DNA from: Pseudomonas sp. p1(2021b)
GTDB lineage: Bacteria; Pseudomonadota; Gammaproteobacteria; Pseudomonadales; Pseudomonadaceae
NCBI RefSeq assembly: GCF_020151015.1
Contig: NZ_CP083746.1
Location: forward strand, 2,819,001-2,883,000
Direction of reading: 5' to 3'
DNA: 64,000 nucleotides
The notes under the pieces were generated by a model. The model searched no databases and was not told the DNA's origin. It saw only the letters and a list, made by a program, of their open reading frames with translations. A program made the translations under genes and the position numbers. Positions 1-8,302 of the stretch are shown here, piece after piece; position 1 is the first letter of the stretch; each line of letters begins with the position of its first letter.

Positions 1-2
1 AG

Positions 3-170
3 TGCACACATGCCAACTGCGGCAAGTTTGACGGTCCACGCCAGGTCGAGTGCCGTGCAATGGCTGACAACGCCTGCGCACGCCCCGGTGCCGGTTCCCA
101 ACCCTGGAGCACATTTGTACTGAATCTGGAGACGGGCCGACTATCTAGTGCGCCGGCCCTGCACGCTTAA
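3..170 (+). CDS. C-terminal fragment of a small Cys-containing phage-type protein
   Basis: An open frame enters from the left edge and ends at TAA 168-170, giving 55 residues. It starts with a Cys-rich stretch containing CTHANCGKF and CRAMADNAC, suggesting a small metal-binding module. The last four bases overlap the convergent gene at 167-445. The function is not recognised and the start lies outside the window. Confidence 0.4.
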   Translation, partial: CTHANCGKFDGPRQVECRAMADNACARPGAGSQPWSTFVLNLETGRLSSAPALHA

Positions 171-445
171 GCGGCTTTTCGCTGTTTGGATGCAATAACG
201 CGAGCGCGCTCCACGCCAATGGCTAGTGCCCGTGTGATGGTTTCACCAAGGCGTTTTTCGTATGCCTCCTCTTTGATGGGCCTCCCTGAAGGAGAGTAAA
301 CCCCGATGAACATCTGTGTTGCTCCAGTCCTAGATAGTCTGGCTTGGATGTCCAATGTTGTGCCATCGGACAACTCTTCCTCGTGAGTCCTGCAATGGAG
401 TTGGGGATCGACCCAAGACCAGTACTTCGTTCCTCTGGTTCGCAT
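167..445 (-). CDS. small hypothetical phage protein (92 aa)
   Basis: A 92-residue basic protein with no signal peptide or membrane segment. The start is well supported: an AAGGAG Shine-Dalgarno sequence lies 6 bases before the ATG on the minus strand. A central GVYSPSGRPIKEEAY stretch and a Lys/Arg-rich tail suggest a small cytoplasmic, possibly nucleic-acid-binding protein, but no family is recognised. It runs against the other genes of the element, as phage regulatory or cargo genes often do. Confidence 0.6.
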   Translation of the reverse strand: MRTRGTKYWSWVDPQLHCRTHEEELSDGTTLDIQARLSRTGATQMFIGVYSPSGRPIKEEAYEKRLGETITRALAIGVERARVIASKQRKAA

Positions 446-477
446 AACAATCTCCTTTTTGCTCCCCCAATAAACCC

Positions 478-699
478 TTAGACCTTCAGGTCATTGGTAA
501 GCCCGACCCAGCTGATGAGCGGATCTACCCAGTCCCAGAAAGCGTCACTGCGAATCCACATGCTGGGCCCCCGCGCCTTTCGTCTAATCAGGTCGCGTCC
601 ACCCACCTTAGCCCCGGTTGCCTCGACGGCGAAAACAATGTTCTGAAATGCACGCTGAATCTGACCACCGGCCGATTTTCTTGTACCGAACCCAACCAC
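478..699 (-). CDS. doubtful small ORF in a 296-bp gap
   Basis: A 73-codon frame with a GTG start and no convincing ribosome binding site lies between the minus-strand gene at 167-445 and the plus-strand gene at 742. Its C-terminus (FWDWVDPLISWVGL) is rich in Trp. It could be real or chance. The rest of 446-741 probably holds the divergent promoters; no clear -35/-10 pair was picked out. Confidence 0.2.
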   Translation of the reverse strand: MVGFGTRKSAGGQIQRAFQNIVFAVEATGAKVGGRDLIRRKARGPSMWIRSDAFWDWVDPLISWVGLTNDLKV

Positions 700-741
700 T
701 TGTACAACTTACCGCCGCGATATGGCGGCCAAGGAATCGTC

Positions 742-1266
742 ATGCCCGAAAAAATTGAGTTGGACCTCGACGCGATCGAGGCGGCGGCCAAGGCTGCTAC
801 ACCGCAAGACTTCGTCAGCGCCCAAGTCGGTGGTGCCGAAGAAGGATGGATGGAATGCCCTGAGTGTGGCGGTGAAGGCTCTGTCGAGCTGACGGCCGAC
901 TACCTGAACTACGACGGCGTGGCACTGGGTGTCCAGTTCTATGGCATTGGTGAGCCGCACGTTCATGCTGAGGCGTACTACCGCGCTGCCAGGCCTGCTG
1001 TAGTGCTGGCCATGGTTGAAGAAATCCGAAACCTGCGCCAGCAGCTGGAGCAGCAGAAGGACACCAGCCGCACCATTACGCTCTCCGGCTGCGAGTTCAC
1101 CGAGGATGATCTGCTCCGAAAGGCGGTGCGGATGGCTAACGGCACCAGTCGACGCAAGACCCCACGCTGGGTGCTGATGAAGGATGTCTTCTGCTGCGGG
1201 TCTGGCGTCGCCCACGCGCTGTGCAGGCGCTTCAACTCCGACCCGGACGAGGAACTGAGCCGATGA
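742..1266 (+). CDS. Ead/Ea22-like phage protein with a CxxC motif
   Basis: A protein of 174 residues. The ATG at 742 is preferred over an upstream alternative because AAGGAA lies 6 bases before it. A CPECGGEG motif near residue 40 suggests a zinc knuckle. The middle section, AYYRAARPAVVLAMVEEIR followed by a short Gln-rich helix, resembles the conserved core of Ead/Ea22-like phage accessory proteins. The C-terminal third has several cysteines (FCCGSGVAHALC). First gene of the coupled + strand run; the next gene starts inside its stop codon. Its role in the phage is unknown. Confidence 0.6.
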   Translation: MPEKIELDLDAIEAAAKAATPQDFVSAQVGGAEEGWMECPECGGEGSVELTADYLNYDGVALGVQFYGIGEPHVHAEAYYRAARPAVVLAMVEEIRNLRQQLEQQKDTSRTITLSGCEFTEDDLLRKAVRMANGTSRRKTPRWVLMKDVFCCGSGVAHALCRRFNSDPDEELSR

Positions 1267-1334
1267 CCCGCCTCGCCCTCTGCCTCCTGCTGCTGGCCAC
1301 CGGCGCCAGCGCAGAACAAGGATTCTGCCAATGA
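1263..1334 (+). CDS. 23-residue hydrophobic micro-protein
   Basis: ATG 1263 overlaps the previous stop (ATGA) and has GAGGAA 9 bases upstream. The peptide starts MTRLALCLLLLATGASA, which looks like a signal or lipoprotein-like leader, followed by only six residues. It could be a tiny membrane or secreted peptide, or a leader whose translation couples the flanking genes. The next ATG lies inside its stop region. Confidence 0.4.
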   Translation: MTRLALCLLLLATGASAEQGFCQ

Positions 1335-1480
1335 AAAAAGTCCACATGTGGTCACGCATGGCAATGCTCGGCCTTATCGAAGTGAAGTGCGGCCGCCTGG
1401 TCAAGGCAACCCAGTTCACCAGTGAGGCGAGCGATGTCACCTGCCTCGCCTGCCTGAAGCAAATGGAGAAGAAATCGTGA
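1331..1480 (+). CDS. small CxxC phage protein (49 aa)
   Basis: This frame starts at ATG 1331, inside the stop region of the preceding micro-gene, with AAGGA upstream. It ends at TGA 1478-1480, overlapping the next GTG start. One Cys lies near residue 20 and a CLAC pair near residue 38, so a small zinc-ribbon fold is plausible. No family is recognised. The coupled start and stop on both sides are the main support that it is real. Confidence 0.5.
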   Translation: MKKVHMWSRMAMLGLIEVKCGRLVKATQFTSEASDVTCLACLKQMEKKS

Positions 1481-1680
1481 AGACCGTCATCGGGATTTTT
1501 CTAGTAGCCATTGGCGGGATGATCTTTGGACACATGGTGGCAACGCACCAGGCTCGCAGCTTTGAATGCCCGGCTATCCAGGCCGGCAACGAGCGCCAGC
1601 TCTCCCCGCACGAAACCCAACCCGAACCTACACCTGCTGCCGCGCCGGCGGCCTGGAATGATGAGAGGTATCAGCTGTGA
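1477..1680 (+). CDS. small single-pass membrane protein (67 aa)
   Basis: GTG start at 1477 with ATGGAG upstream. The N-terminus (VKTVIGIFLVAIGGMIFGH) is one hydrophobic helix followed by a Pro/Ala-rich polar tail. The likely topology is a single inner-membrane anchor with a short soluble tail. It could be a small phage accessory or spanin-like protein, but there is no lipobox and no lysis gene nearby, so no function is assigned. Confidence 0.55.
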   Translation: MKTVIGIFLVAIGGMIFGHMVATHQARSFECPAIQAGNERQLSPHETQPEPTPAAAPAAWNDERYQL

Positions 1681-2123
1681 AGGCGCTTTCCATACGCCAG
1701 CCCTGGGCCTGGCACATCATCTACGGCGGCAAGGACATCGAGAACCGGGCCTGGCACACCAAGTTCCGTGGGCGGTTCCTGGTGCATGCTGCCCAGGGCA
1801 TGACCCGGCACGAGCTGCGCGAAGCCAACAGGTTCTGCATGCTGCGCAACCTTCCGATCCCCATGGAGCTGGCCAGCCTACAACGTGGCGGCATCATCGG
1901 CTCGGTTGAGATGGTCGACAGCGTCGATACCAGCGACTCGGACTGGTACATGGGTGCCAAGGGGTTCGTCCTGCGCGATCCGCGACCGCTGCCGTTCGTA
2001 CCGCTGAAGGGGCGCCTTGGGTTCTTTGACGTGCCTGATGACGCGTTGTGCACCTGCCCATCCGGCGACGGCTCGCTGCGCTGGCCTTGCCCGGTTCATC
2101 CGCCGAAGGAGGCCCAGCCGTGA
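1677..2123 (+). CDS. ASCH-domain protein
   Basis: 148 residues starting at GTG 1677, overlapping the previous stop. The N-terminus, MKALSIRQPWAWHIIYGGKD followed by IENR, is the classic signature of ASCH/PUA-like proteins found in phages and mobile elements. A Cys/His cluster near the end (CTCPSGDGSLRWPCPVH) adds a probable zinc site. ASCH domains are thought to bind RNA or modified nucleotides; the substrate here is unknown. Part of the coupled small-gene run. Confidence 0.75.
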   Translation: MKALSIRQPWAWHIIYGGKDIENRAWHTKFRGRFLVHAAQGMTRHELREANRFCMLRNLPIPMELASLQRGGIIGSVEMVDSVDTSDSDWYMGAKGFVLRDPRPLPFVPLKGRLGFFDVPDDALCTCPSGDGSLRWPCPVHPPKEAQP

Positions 2124-2314
2124 ACCTCGACACACTGAAGGCGCTGGCGGAGCGAGTGATGAATGACCGGCGATTCTGCTGCGACGAACAGCACCGGCTC
2201 TTGGCCGAAGGCGTTCTTGCTCTTCTCGACGAGAACGAAGCGCTGCGCAAGGACCGCGACAGCTTGCGCGAAGACCGTGACAGCCTGCTCGAAGCCGGAG
2301 GACACCTTCTATGA
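2120..2314 (+). CDS. small coiled-coil phage protein (64 aa)
   Basis: GTG start at 2120 with an AAGGAGG Shine-Dalgarno sequence, overlapping the previous stop. The C-terminal half carries a heptad-like charged repeat (LRKDRDSLREDRDSL), predicting a short coiled coil. The N-terminal half has a CCDEQHR motif. No family recognised. The stop overlaps the next ATG. Confidence 0.5.
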   Translation: MNLDTLKALAERVMNDRRFCCDEQHRLLAEGVLALLDENEALRKDRDSLREDRDSLLEAGGHLL

Positions 2315-2364
2315 TCGCCCTCGCCTACATGGCCTACCTGATCTACAGGGGACCGCGACCATGA
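2311..2364 (+). CDS. 17-residue micro-ORF
   Basis: ATG 2311 sits inside the previous stop region with GGAGG 10 bases upstream. It encodes MIALAYMAYLIYRGPRP, one short hydrophobic helix with a basic tail. Its stop overlaps the ATG of the next gene, so it may serve mainly for translational coupling. Confidence 0.35.
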   Translation: MIALAYMAYLIYRGPRP

Positions 2365-2534
2365 AAGCTCGAATGACCTACTGGAACGGCTCCTGGTGGT
2401 GCCGACGTATGGGAGTGACCGGCCAGGGCACCACCATGAAGGAAGCCTGGGACGACATGTGGAGCCTCTATTTCGAGGCTGTCCGCCCTGCTCGCCCGCA
2501 GACGTTCCACTCCCCGCGCATCCGCTGCGGCTAA
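2361..2534 (+). CDS. small Trp-rich phage protein (57 aa)
   Basis: ATG 2361 overlaps the stop of the micro-ORF and has AGGGG upstream. The protein begins MKARMTYWNGSWWCRRMG and has an AWDDMWSLYFEA helix. It resembles the many short unnamed proteins of Pseudomonas prophage early regions. Function unknown; the coupled arrangement supports expression. Confidence 0.5.
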   Translation: MKARMTYWNGSWWCRRMGVTGQGTTMKEAWDDMWSLYFEAVRPARPQTFHSPRIRCG

Positions 2535-2596
2535 GCCGAAACTTCCCCCATCCCCAACTACTCAAGCCCGCCGACATGCGCGGGCGAGGATCCCCT

Positions 2597-3076
2597 ATGC
2601 CCGATATAAAAGCACTGCTGCGCGAAGCGGCCATCGAAGGCATCTCCGGCATGGCCCAACACCTGCCGGAAGGCTGCGAGCTGTTCGTCATCGCGTGCCG
2701 GCCTGGCAAGGACGATTTCGACTTGGTCCTGCCGTCGCCCGAGGCAAACCTGAACAACGCCCTCGATGCCCTGCGGCGCCAGGGCCTGAGCATCGACGGC
2801 TCCAACATCTACAAGGACGCCGTATGCGATCTGATCGTCGGCGCCCTGGCCATGGGCAAGCAGAACAACAACCCTCCGCCCGCCGGTCATTGGGGGCAGC
2901 AGTTCTGGGACATCGGCCGCGCCGAGGGAGAGCTGCAGGAAGAGCTTGCTTCCGCTCTCGTGAAGGTCACGGCCGACCTCTTTTACCAGATCGAAGCGAA
3001 GCACGGCCCGAAGGCAGCGGCTGAGTACCCATCCATCGTAGAAGCCAAGGCTCTCATCGCTAAAGCCACAGCCTGA
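2597..3076 (+). CDS. hypothetical phage protein (159 aa)
   Basis: The start is ATG 2597, chosen because GAGGAT lies 6 bases upstream; a longer frame to 2396 has no such site. It is a soluble, mixed-charge protein with no signal peptide. It contains LREAAIEGISGMAQHLP and GHWGQQFWDIGRAEGELQEE stretches. It lies 62 bp after the preceding small gene and just before the excisionase-integrase pair. No domain is recognised. Confidence 0.6.
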   Translation: MPDIKALLREAAIEGISGMAQHLPEGCELFVIACRPGKDDFDLVLPSPEANLNNALDALRRQGLSIDGSNIYKDAVCDLIVGALAMGKQNNNPPPAGHWGQQFWDIGRAEGELQEELASALVKVTADLFYQIEAKHGPKAAAEYPSIVEAKALIAKATA

Positions 3077-3113
3077 CAACCAACCTGCCGCCACCGGCGG
3101 CGTGGAGACCTAT

Positions 3114-3488
3114 ATGCATTCAAAAAGGAAAAAGCCAGGCGATGAACACGCCAGGCAGGAACAGGCCGTTGCCCATGAAATGGACAAGGTAACGGAAGAA
3201 AGGATGGCCGAGCTGCTGGGGATCACTCTGCGAGCTCTCCAGACCAGGCGCCAGCGCGGAAAAATACCCGAAGGCGTCTGGAACAAGAACGGTCGCAACA
3301 TCATGTACAGCAGATGGAGATATGAGGAATGGCTCGAAAGCCTGTGGGTCTGCCCCCTGGAGTTGAAATCCGAGGAGACTCGCTCCGAATCCGTTTCACT
3401 TGGAATGGTGAGCGTCGAGGGGAAACCCTCGCGCATCCCCCGACAGCGCAGGGGATCAAAGCCGCCAGCCGTGTACGTGATCAAGTAG
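3114..3488 (+). CDS. excisionase-like helix-turn-helix protein
   Basis: The reading from ATG 3114 (GGAG seven bases upstream) gives 124 residues. Residues 20-75 look like a winged helix-turn-helix of the phage excisionase type: MDKVTEERMAELLGITLRAL, then RRQRGKIPEGVWNKNG and a [11 protein letters not shown] helix. Its position directly before the integrase fits a recombination directionality factor. The 3' 160 bp overlap the integrase in another frame, so the C-terminal tail may be partly dictated by that overlap. Confidence 0.65.
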   Translation: MHSKRKKPGDEHARQEQAVAHEMDKVTEERMAELLGITLRALQTRRQRGKIPEGVWNKNGRNIMYSRWRYEEWLESLWVCPLELKSEETRSESVSLGMVSVEGKPSRIPRQRRGSKPPAVYVIK

Positions 3489-4543
3489 TCAGCCTGATCC
3501 GGCATGGTCTGCTCGATGACGAAAAATACGCCGAGCTCTTCCCAGGGTCGGATCTGGCCCGGCAGGCGGCCGATGCGATACCGAGCCTGGGCGCCTACAC
3601 CCAGATGTGGCTGGATAGTCGCCACATTGTCGAGGGGACCAGGCAAAACTACAAAAGCACGTTCAACCTCTACTGGATGCCCTACCTGGGCCTGAGGCGG
3701 ATCGATATGATCACGCCCACGATGCTCCGCAGCGTCATCTCGCAAATTCAGTGGACTTCGGTAGGCGTAAAGCGAAACGCGATCATCAAGCTGTCGAGCG
3801 TATTCAAAACGGCTGTACTGGACGGGCTGATCGCCAAGAACCCGACTGCTTCCCTGGATAAGCCAAAGGCCGTAAAGAAGGTCGTCGATCCATACACCAG
3901 GGCCGAGGCGGAAGCGATCATTGCTCACCTTTACGGCAGCCTTCGCAAGTACTCCCAAATCTACGCAGCCTTCTTCGAGTTCTGCTTCTTCACGGGGGTT
4001 CGACCTGGCGAGGCAATGGGCCTTCAGTGGAATGACGTCGATCTGGAGGAACGAACTGCAGTCATACGCCGAATCATAATCAATCGAGCGCCACAAGAGC
4101 GCACCAAGACCAAGAATCACCGAACCATTCTGCTCAACGAGCGGGCGATCAATGCCGTCAGCCAGGCCCGCCGAGTGGCCAACTTGAAGCGCATGGCTTC
4201 CAAATCGGCCAATCCGGTCAGCCCCTTCGTCTTCCAACCGAGCAAAGGTGGGCTGTGGATCAACGAGCCAAGTGTTACAATCCGCCACTTCAAAGCAGCG
4301 CTCAAGGCGCTGAACATCCGTGAACGCCGGCAGTACGACACCCGCCACACCTACGCAACCATGTGCCTAATGGCTGGGATGAACCCTGCGTTCATCGCGA
4401 ACCAGCTCGGCCACAGCGTCGAGATGTTGCTCTCTACCTACGCGAAATGGATCAGCTCCTCCTCGGACTGGAGGGAGCTGGAGAAGCTGCCGCCCCGAGT
4501 CGAATTGGCCCAAAATTGGCCCAAAACAGACGAGAGGGCCTAA
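3329..4543 (+). CDS. int: site-specific tyrosine integrase
   Basis: A 404-residue tyrosine recombinase that would catalyse integration and excision of the element. Residues 1-75 form an N-terminal arm-binding region of the DUF3596 type, followed by a core-binding SAM-like domain and a catalytic domain. Visible catalytic residues are Arg225 (FTGVRPGE), Arg339 (YDTRHT), His362 (LGHS) and Tyr371; the first position of the HxxR box is Tyr336, a substitution seen in relatives. The enzyme looks intact. The start ATG 3329 has GGAG eight bases before it. The end carries an 11-bp tandem repeat (TTGGCCCAAAA at 4505 and 4516) within the coding frame. Confidence 0.92.
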   Translation: MARKPVGLPPGVEIRGDSLRIRFTWNGERRGETLAHPPTAQGIKAASRVRDQVVSLIRHGLLDDEKYAELFPGSDLARQAADAIPSLGAYTQMWLDSRHIVEGTRQNYKSTFNLYWMPYLGLRRIDMITPTMLRSVISQIQWTSVGVKRNAIIKLSSVFKTAVLDGLIAKNPTASLDKPKAVKKVVDPYTRAEAEAIIAHLYGSLRKYSQIYAAFFEFCFFTGVRPGEAMGLQWNDVDLEERTAVIRRIIINRAPQERTKTKNHRTILLNERAINAVSQARRVANLKRMASKSANPVSPFVFQPSKGGLWINEPSVTIRHFKAALKALNIRERRQYDTRHTYATMCLMAGMNPAFIANQLGHSVEMLLSTYAKWISSSSDWRELEKLPPRVELAQNWPKTDERA

Positions 4544-4575
4544 ATACACCTCTGGAACCCCCGCAGGACAAGCAC

Positions 4576-6162
4576 TTGATTTCTACCGCTAACATCACCA
4601 TGCAATTCGGCGCCAAGCCGCTCTTCGAAAACGTCTCGGTCAAATTCAACAACGGCAACCGCTACGGCCTGATCGGCGCCAACGGCTGCGGCAAGTCGAC
4701 CTTCATGAAGATCCTCGGCGGTGACCTGGAGCCGTCCGCTGGCCAGGTGATGCTCGAGCAGAACACCCGCCTGGGCAAACTGCGCCAGGACCAGTTCGCC
4801 TATGAGGAATTCACCGTCATCGACACGGTGATCATGGGCCACGAGCAGCTGTGGAAGGTCAAGGCCGAGCGTGACCGTATCTATTCCCTGCCGGAAATGA
4901 CCGAGGAAGACGGCATGGCCGTTGCCGAGCTCGAGACCGAGTTCGCCGAGATGGACGGCTATACCGCCGAGTCCCGTGCCGGTGAACTGCTGCTGGGCCT
5001 GGGCATTCCGCTGGAGCAGCACTTCGGCCCGATGAGCGAAGTGGCGCCAGGCTGGAAGCTGCGTGTGCTACTGGCCCAGGCGTTGTTCTCGGACCCGGAC
5101 GTACTGCTGCTGGACGAACCGACCAACCACCTGGACATCAACACCATCCGCTGGCTGGAAAGCATCCTCACGGCGCGTAACAGCACCATGGTGATCATTT
5201 CCCACGACCGGCACTTCCTCAACAGTGTCTGCACCCACATGGCGGACCTGGACTACGGCGAGCTGCGCCTGTTCCCGGGCAACTACGATGAGTACATGAC
5301 CGCCGCCACCCAGGCGCGCGAGCAGCTGCTGGCCGACAACGCCAAGAAGAAAGCCCAGATCGCCGAGCTGCAGACCTTCGTCAGCCGCTTCTCGGCCAAC
5401 GCCTCCAAAGCCAAGCAGGCAACTTCGCGCGCCAAGCAGATCGACAAGATCCAACTGGCCGAGGTCAAGCCGTCGAGCCGGGTCAGCCCGTTCATCCGGT
5501 TCGAGCAGACCAAGAAGCTGCATCGCCAGGCCGTCACCGTGGAGAAGGTTTCCAAGGGCTTCGAGGGCAAGGTCCTGTTCAAGGATTTCAGCTTCACTGT
5601 CGAAGCCGGCGAGCGTGTGGCGATCATCGGCCCCAACGGTATCGGTAAGACCACCCTGCTGCGGACCCTGGTCGGTGAAATGGCCCCGGACGCCGGCGCC
5701 GTGAAGTGGACCGACAGCGCGGAAGTGGGCTACTACGCCCAGGACCACGCCCACGACTTCGAAGACGACGTGAGCCTGTTCGACTGGATGGGCCAGTGGA
5801 CCCAGGGCGAGCAACTGATTCGTGGCACCCTGGGCCGCATGCTGTTCTCCAACGATGAAATCCTCAAGTCGGTGAAGGTGATCTCCGGTGGCGAGCAGGG
5901 CCGCATGCTGTTCGGCAAGCTGATCCTGCAAAAGCCCAACGTGCTGGTCATGGACGAGCCGACCAACCACCTGGACATGGAATCGATCGAGGCGCTGAAC
6001 CTGGCGCTGGAGAACTACCCCGGGACCCTGGTTTTCGTCAGCCATGACCGCGAGTTCGTGTCGTCGCTGGCCACCCGCATCATCGAGCTGACGCCCGACG
6101 GTGTGGTGGACTTCAGCGGCACCTACGACGATTACCTGCGCAGCCAGGGCGTAGTGGTCTAA
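4576..6162 (+). CDS. ybiT: ABC-F family ATPase YbiT
   Basis: A 528-residue soluble ABC-F protein with two ATP-binding cassettes and no membrane domain. It is thought to act on ribosomes. Walker A motifs are GANGCGKS and GPNGIGKT; both halves have [20 protein letters not shown]alker B segments, joined by a charged linker rich in Lys/Ala. The start is taken as TTG 4576 ([11 protein letters not shown] follows, AGGAC upstream), which gives the usual family length; the frame stays open upstream into the integrase, so automated calls may be about 71 residues too long. The integrated element ends just before this gene, so its native promoter may have been replaced. Confidence 0.93.
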   Translation: MISTANITMQFGAKPLFENVSVKFNNGNRYGLIGANGCGKSTFMKILGGDLEPSAGQVMLEQNTRLGKLRQDQFAYEEFTVIDTVIMGHEQLWKVKAERDRIYSLPEMTEEDGMAVAELETEFAEMDGYTAESRAGELLLGLGIPLEQHFGPMSEVAPGWKLRVLLAQALFSDPDVLLLDEPTNHLDINTIRWLESILTARNSTMVIISHDRHFLNSVCTHMADLDYGELRLFPGNYDEYMTAATQAREQLLADNAKKKAQIAELQTFVSRFSANASKAKQATSRAKQIDKIQLAEVKPSSRVSPFIRFEQTKKLHRQAVTVEKVSKGFEGKVLFKDFSFTVEAGERVAIIGPNGIGKTTLLRTLVGEMAPDAGAVKWTDSAEVGYYAQDHAHDFEDDVSLFDWMGQWTQGEQLIRGTLGRMLFSNDEILKSVKVISGGEQGRMLFGKLILQKPNVLVMDEPTNHLDMESIEALNLALENYPGTLVFVSHDREFVSSLATRIIELTPDGVVDFSGTYDDYLRSQGVVV

Positions 6163-6171
6163 CCCCTGCGT

Positions 6172-6230
6172 TTCGCCGCTCCTACAAAGAACATGCACTC
6201 TGTAGGAGCGGCCCTGCGCCGCGAAAGGGC
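6172..6230. repeat. REP-type inverted repeat
   Basis: Two inverted 12-bp arms, GCCGCTCCTACA at 6175-6186 and TGTAGGAGCGGC at 6201-6212, are followed by GCGCCGCGAAAGG. This matches the P. putida-type REP unit. It lies after ybiT and probably folds in the mRNA as a 3' stabiliser or weak terminator. Confidence 0.8.
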
Positions 6231-6324
6231 TGCCCCCAGTCGATATTTCGTTAGCCTGCTTTCTTTTCCGCCGCGCTCCAGCGATGATGGGCCACGCCCC
6301 ACCGCCTACCCGCGAACGCCCCCC

Positions 6325-7503
6325 ATGACCGCGCAACAACCTGCCTCCAGCATCACCTTGCAGATCCTTTCGATCGTCTTTTATACCTTCATTGCCTTCC
6401 TGTGCATCGGCCTGCCGATCGCGGTGTTGCCCAGCTATGTCCACGACCAGCTCGGCTTCGGCGCGGTGGTCGCGGGGCTGACCATCGGCCTGCAGTACCT
6501 CGCCACATTGCTCAGCCGCCCCTTTGCCGGGCGGGTAGCCGATGGCCTGGGCGGCAAGCGGGCGATTCGCTACGGGCTATACGGCATCGCAGGCTGTGGC
6601 GGGCTGACCCTGCTGTCGGCCTGGACGGTCGCCCTGCCCTGGCTGAGCCTGCTGCTGTTGCTGGCCGGGCGCCTGTGCCTTGGCATCGCCCAGGGCTTGA
6701 TCGGTGTCGCCACCTTGAGCTGGGGTATCGGCCAGGTGGGCAGCGAACACACGGCACGGGTGATTTCCTGGAACGGTATCGCCTCCTACGGCGCCATCGC
6801 CATCGGCGCACCGGCCGGCGTGCTGCTGGTGGACGCGCTGGGCTTCAGCGTGCTCGGCGTCGCCCTGCTGCTATTGGCCGTGATGACCCTGCTGGTGCTG
6901 CGCACGCGCCCGGACGCGGTGGTGGTGCGCGGCGAACGGTTGCCGTTCTGGTCGGCCTTCGGTCGGGTGGCGCCCTTTGGCCTGGGGCTCACCCTGGCAT
7001 CGATCGGCTACGGCACCCTGACCACCTTCGTCACCCTCTATTACCTGGAGCGCGGCTGGACCGGCGCGGCCTGGTGCCTGAGCGCATTCGGCTTGTGCTT
7101 CATCGTCTCGCGGCTGCTGTTCGTCAATGCCGTCAACCGCTTCGGAGGCTACAGCGTAGCCATGGCCTGCATGGCCACCGAGGTCGTGGGGCTGACGCTG
7201 CTGTGGCTGGCGCCCTCTCCGGCTGCGGCCCTGGTGGGCGCAGGGCTGACAGGGTTCGGGTTGTCACTGGTATATCCGGCCCTCGGCGTCGAGGCCATCA
7301 AGCAGGTCCCCAGCAGCAGCCGGGGGGCCGGGCTGGGCGCCTACGCGGTGTTCTTCGACCTGGCCTTGGCCATCGCCGGCCCGGTGATGGGCGCGGTAGC
7401 CGTACGCCTGGGGTATACCTCGATCTTTTCCGTGGCGGCCTTGCTTGCCTTGGCGGGTGTGGGCCTGGTGTTGCTGCTGGCCCGTCGCGGCCAGGGCCGT
7501 TGA
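6325..7503 (+). CDS. MFS transporter, YhhS/YfcJ type
   Basis: A 392-residue protein with about 12 hydrophobic helices, the size of the E. coli YfcJ/YhhS drug or sugar exporters. Motif-A-like RPFAGRVADGLGGKRAI lies between helices 2 and 3. The ATG at 6325 is preferred because the upstream extension is REP-derived sequence. The transported substrate cannot be told from sequence; export of arabinose-like sugars or drugs is known for the family. It ends at a strong bidirectional terminator shared with azoR. Confidence 0.8.
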   Translation: MTAQQPASSITLQILSIVFYTFIAFLCIGLPIAVLPSYVHDQLGFGAVVAGLTIGLQYLATLLSRPFAGRVADGLGGKRAIRYGLYGIAGCGGLTLLSAWTVALPWLSLLLLLAGRLCLGIAQGLIGVATLSWGIGQVGSEHTARVISWNGIASYGAIAIGAPAGVLLVDALGFSVLGVALLLLAVMTLLVLRTRPDAVVVRGERLPFWSAFGRVAPFGLGLTLASIGYGTLTTFVTLYYLERGWTGAAWCLSAFGLCFIVSRLLFVNAVNRFGGYSVAMACMATEVVGLTLLWLAPSPAAALVGAGLTGFGLSLVYPALGVEAIKQVPSSSRGAGLGAYAVFFDLALAIAGPVMGAVAVRLGYTSIFSVAALLALAGVGLVLLLARRGQGR

Positions 7504-7508
7504 AAACG

Positions 7509-7546
7509 AAAAAACCGGCTGCAGCCCAGGGCCACAGCCGGTTTTT
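7509..7546. terminator. bidirectional intrinsic terminator
   Basis: An 11-bp perfect stem (AAAACCGGCTG 7511-7521 with CAGCCGGTTTT 7535-7545) has A-runs on one side and T-runs on the other. It sits between the convergent MFS gene and azoR and can terminate both. Confidence 0.9.
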
Positions 7547-7557
7547 CATTAACGCGA

Positions 7558-8169
7558 TCAGGCGGCAGCGAACAGCTCGTTGGCAATCTGTGCCTGGGCG
7601 GCGTCGATGGCCTGGCTGCGGTGTTCCGGGCCATAGGCCAAGCCGTGGGCGCGGACGATCTCAAGGTCGGTGATACCGATGAAGCCAAGGAAGACCTTGA
7701 GGAAGTCCTCGTGGCCCACGCCGGTCGGCTGGCCATGGTGCAGGCCACCGGCGGTGGACACCAGGATCACTTTCTTGTCACCGCACAGGCCTTCCGGGCC
7801 AGCCTCGGTGTAGCGGAAGGTCTTGCCGGCGACGGCGACGCGGTCGATCCAGGCCTTGAGCTGGGTCGGCACGCTGAAGTTGTACATCGGCGCACCGATC
7901 ACCACGGCGTCGGCGGCGAGGAATTCTTCCAGGGTTTCGGCGCTCAGCTTGGCTTCGTGGGCCTGGGCGGCATCGCGCACCTCTTCCGGGGTACCTGCGG
8001 CAACCAGGGTGGCGGCGGAGAAGTGGCTGATGGCGTCGGCCGCCAGGTCACGGTAGACCACTTCGATGCTCGGGTCGGCGGCTTTCCAGGCTTCGACGAC
8101 TTCGCGGCTCAGCTGGCGGGAGGCGGAATTGTCGCCCAGGATGCTCGAATCGATATGCAACAGTTTCAT
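7558..8169 (-). CDS. azoR: FMN-dependent NADH:quinone/azo oxidoreductase AzoR
   Basis: A 203-residue flavodoxin-like protein. It begins [20 protein letters not shown] and carries [18 protein letters not shown] and STAGGLHH, the FMN-binding loops of the AzoR family. It reduces quinones and azo compounds using NADH in the cytoplasm. ATG 8169 has AGGAGA upstream on the minus strand; the longer upstream frame lacks such a site. It is divergent from a LysR gene, the usual arrangement for LysR-controlled azoreductases. Confidence 0.93.
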   Translation of the reverse strand: MKLLHIDSSILGDNSASRQLSREVVEAWKAADPSIEVVYRDLAADAISHFSAATLVAAGTPEEVRDAAQAHEAKLSAETLEEFLAADAVVIGAPMYNFSVPTQLKAWIDRVAVAGKTFRYTEAGPEGLCGDKKVILVSTAGGLHHGQPTGVGHEDFLKVFLGFIGITDLEIVRAHGLAYGPEHRSQAIDAAQAQIANELFAAA

Positions 8170-8270
8170 GGGATTCTCCTGTGAATGAAGACCGCGACGG
8201 TGGGCGATCACGATGGAGAGAATCCTATAGGGCCAACGAATAGCTGATAAGCCCATAAAAATGCGTTAGT

Positions 8271-8290
8271 TTGTCCTACCAGTAGGACAA
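8271..8290. promoter_or_regulatory. 20-bp palindrome, probable LysR operator
   Basis: TTGTCCTACCAGTAGGACAA has two perfect 9-bp arms around a 2-bp centre. It lies in the azoR/LysR intergenic region, 12 bp before the LysR ATG, and overlaps the place where its ribosome binding site would be. That suggests autorepression and perhaps control of azoR. The regulator is inferred from position only. Confidence 0.6.
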
Positions 8291-8302
8291 TGGAACAACC
8301 CG

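Larger units (their letters stand above)
1..4543. mobile_element. end of a prophage or integrative element (left part outside window)
   Basis: This segment has phage-like organisation. Small genes on the + strand overlap at their stop/start codons, followed by an excisionase-like gene and a tyrosine integrase whose stop codon lies 32 bp before the host gene ybiT. Several products resemble phage accessory proteins (ASCH domain, Ea22-like). No structural or lysis genes are visible, so this is either the integrase-proximal end of a longer prophage or a remnant. The attachment site is probably between the integrase 3' end and the ybiT start, but only one junction is in view, so no core repeat can be confirmed. 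Confidence 0.75.

Noticed and set aside
4505..4526. Tandem TTGGCCCAAAA repeat as the attachment core
   Set aside because: Both copies lie inside the integrase frame and no partner copy can be seen at the other end of the element.
4363..4575. N-terminal extension of ybiT by 71 residues
   Set aside because: It lies in integrase coding sequence and would exceed the family length; TTG 4576 fits the conserved start.
6193..6324. Upstream extension of the MFS gene
   Set aside because: It is derived from the REP element and lacks a ribosome site; ATG 6325 gives the family length.
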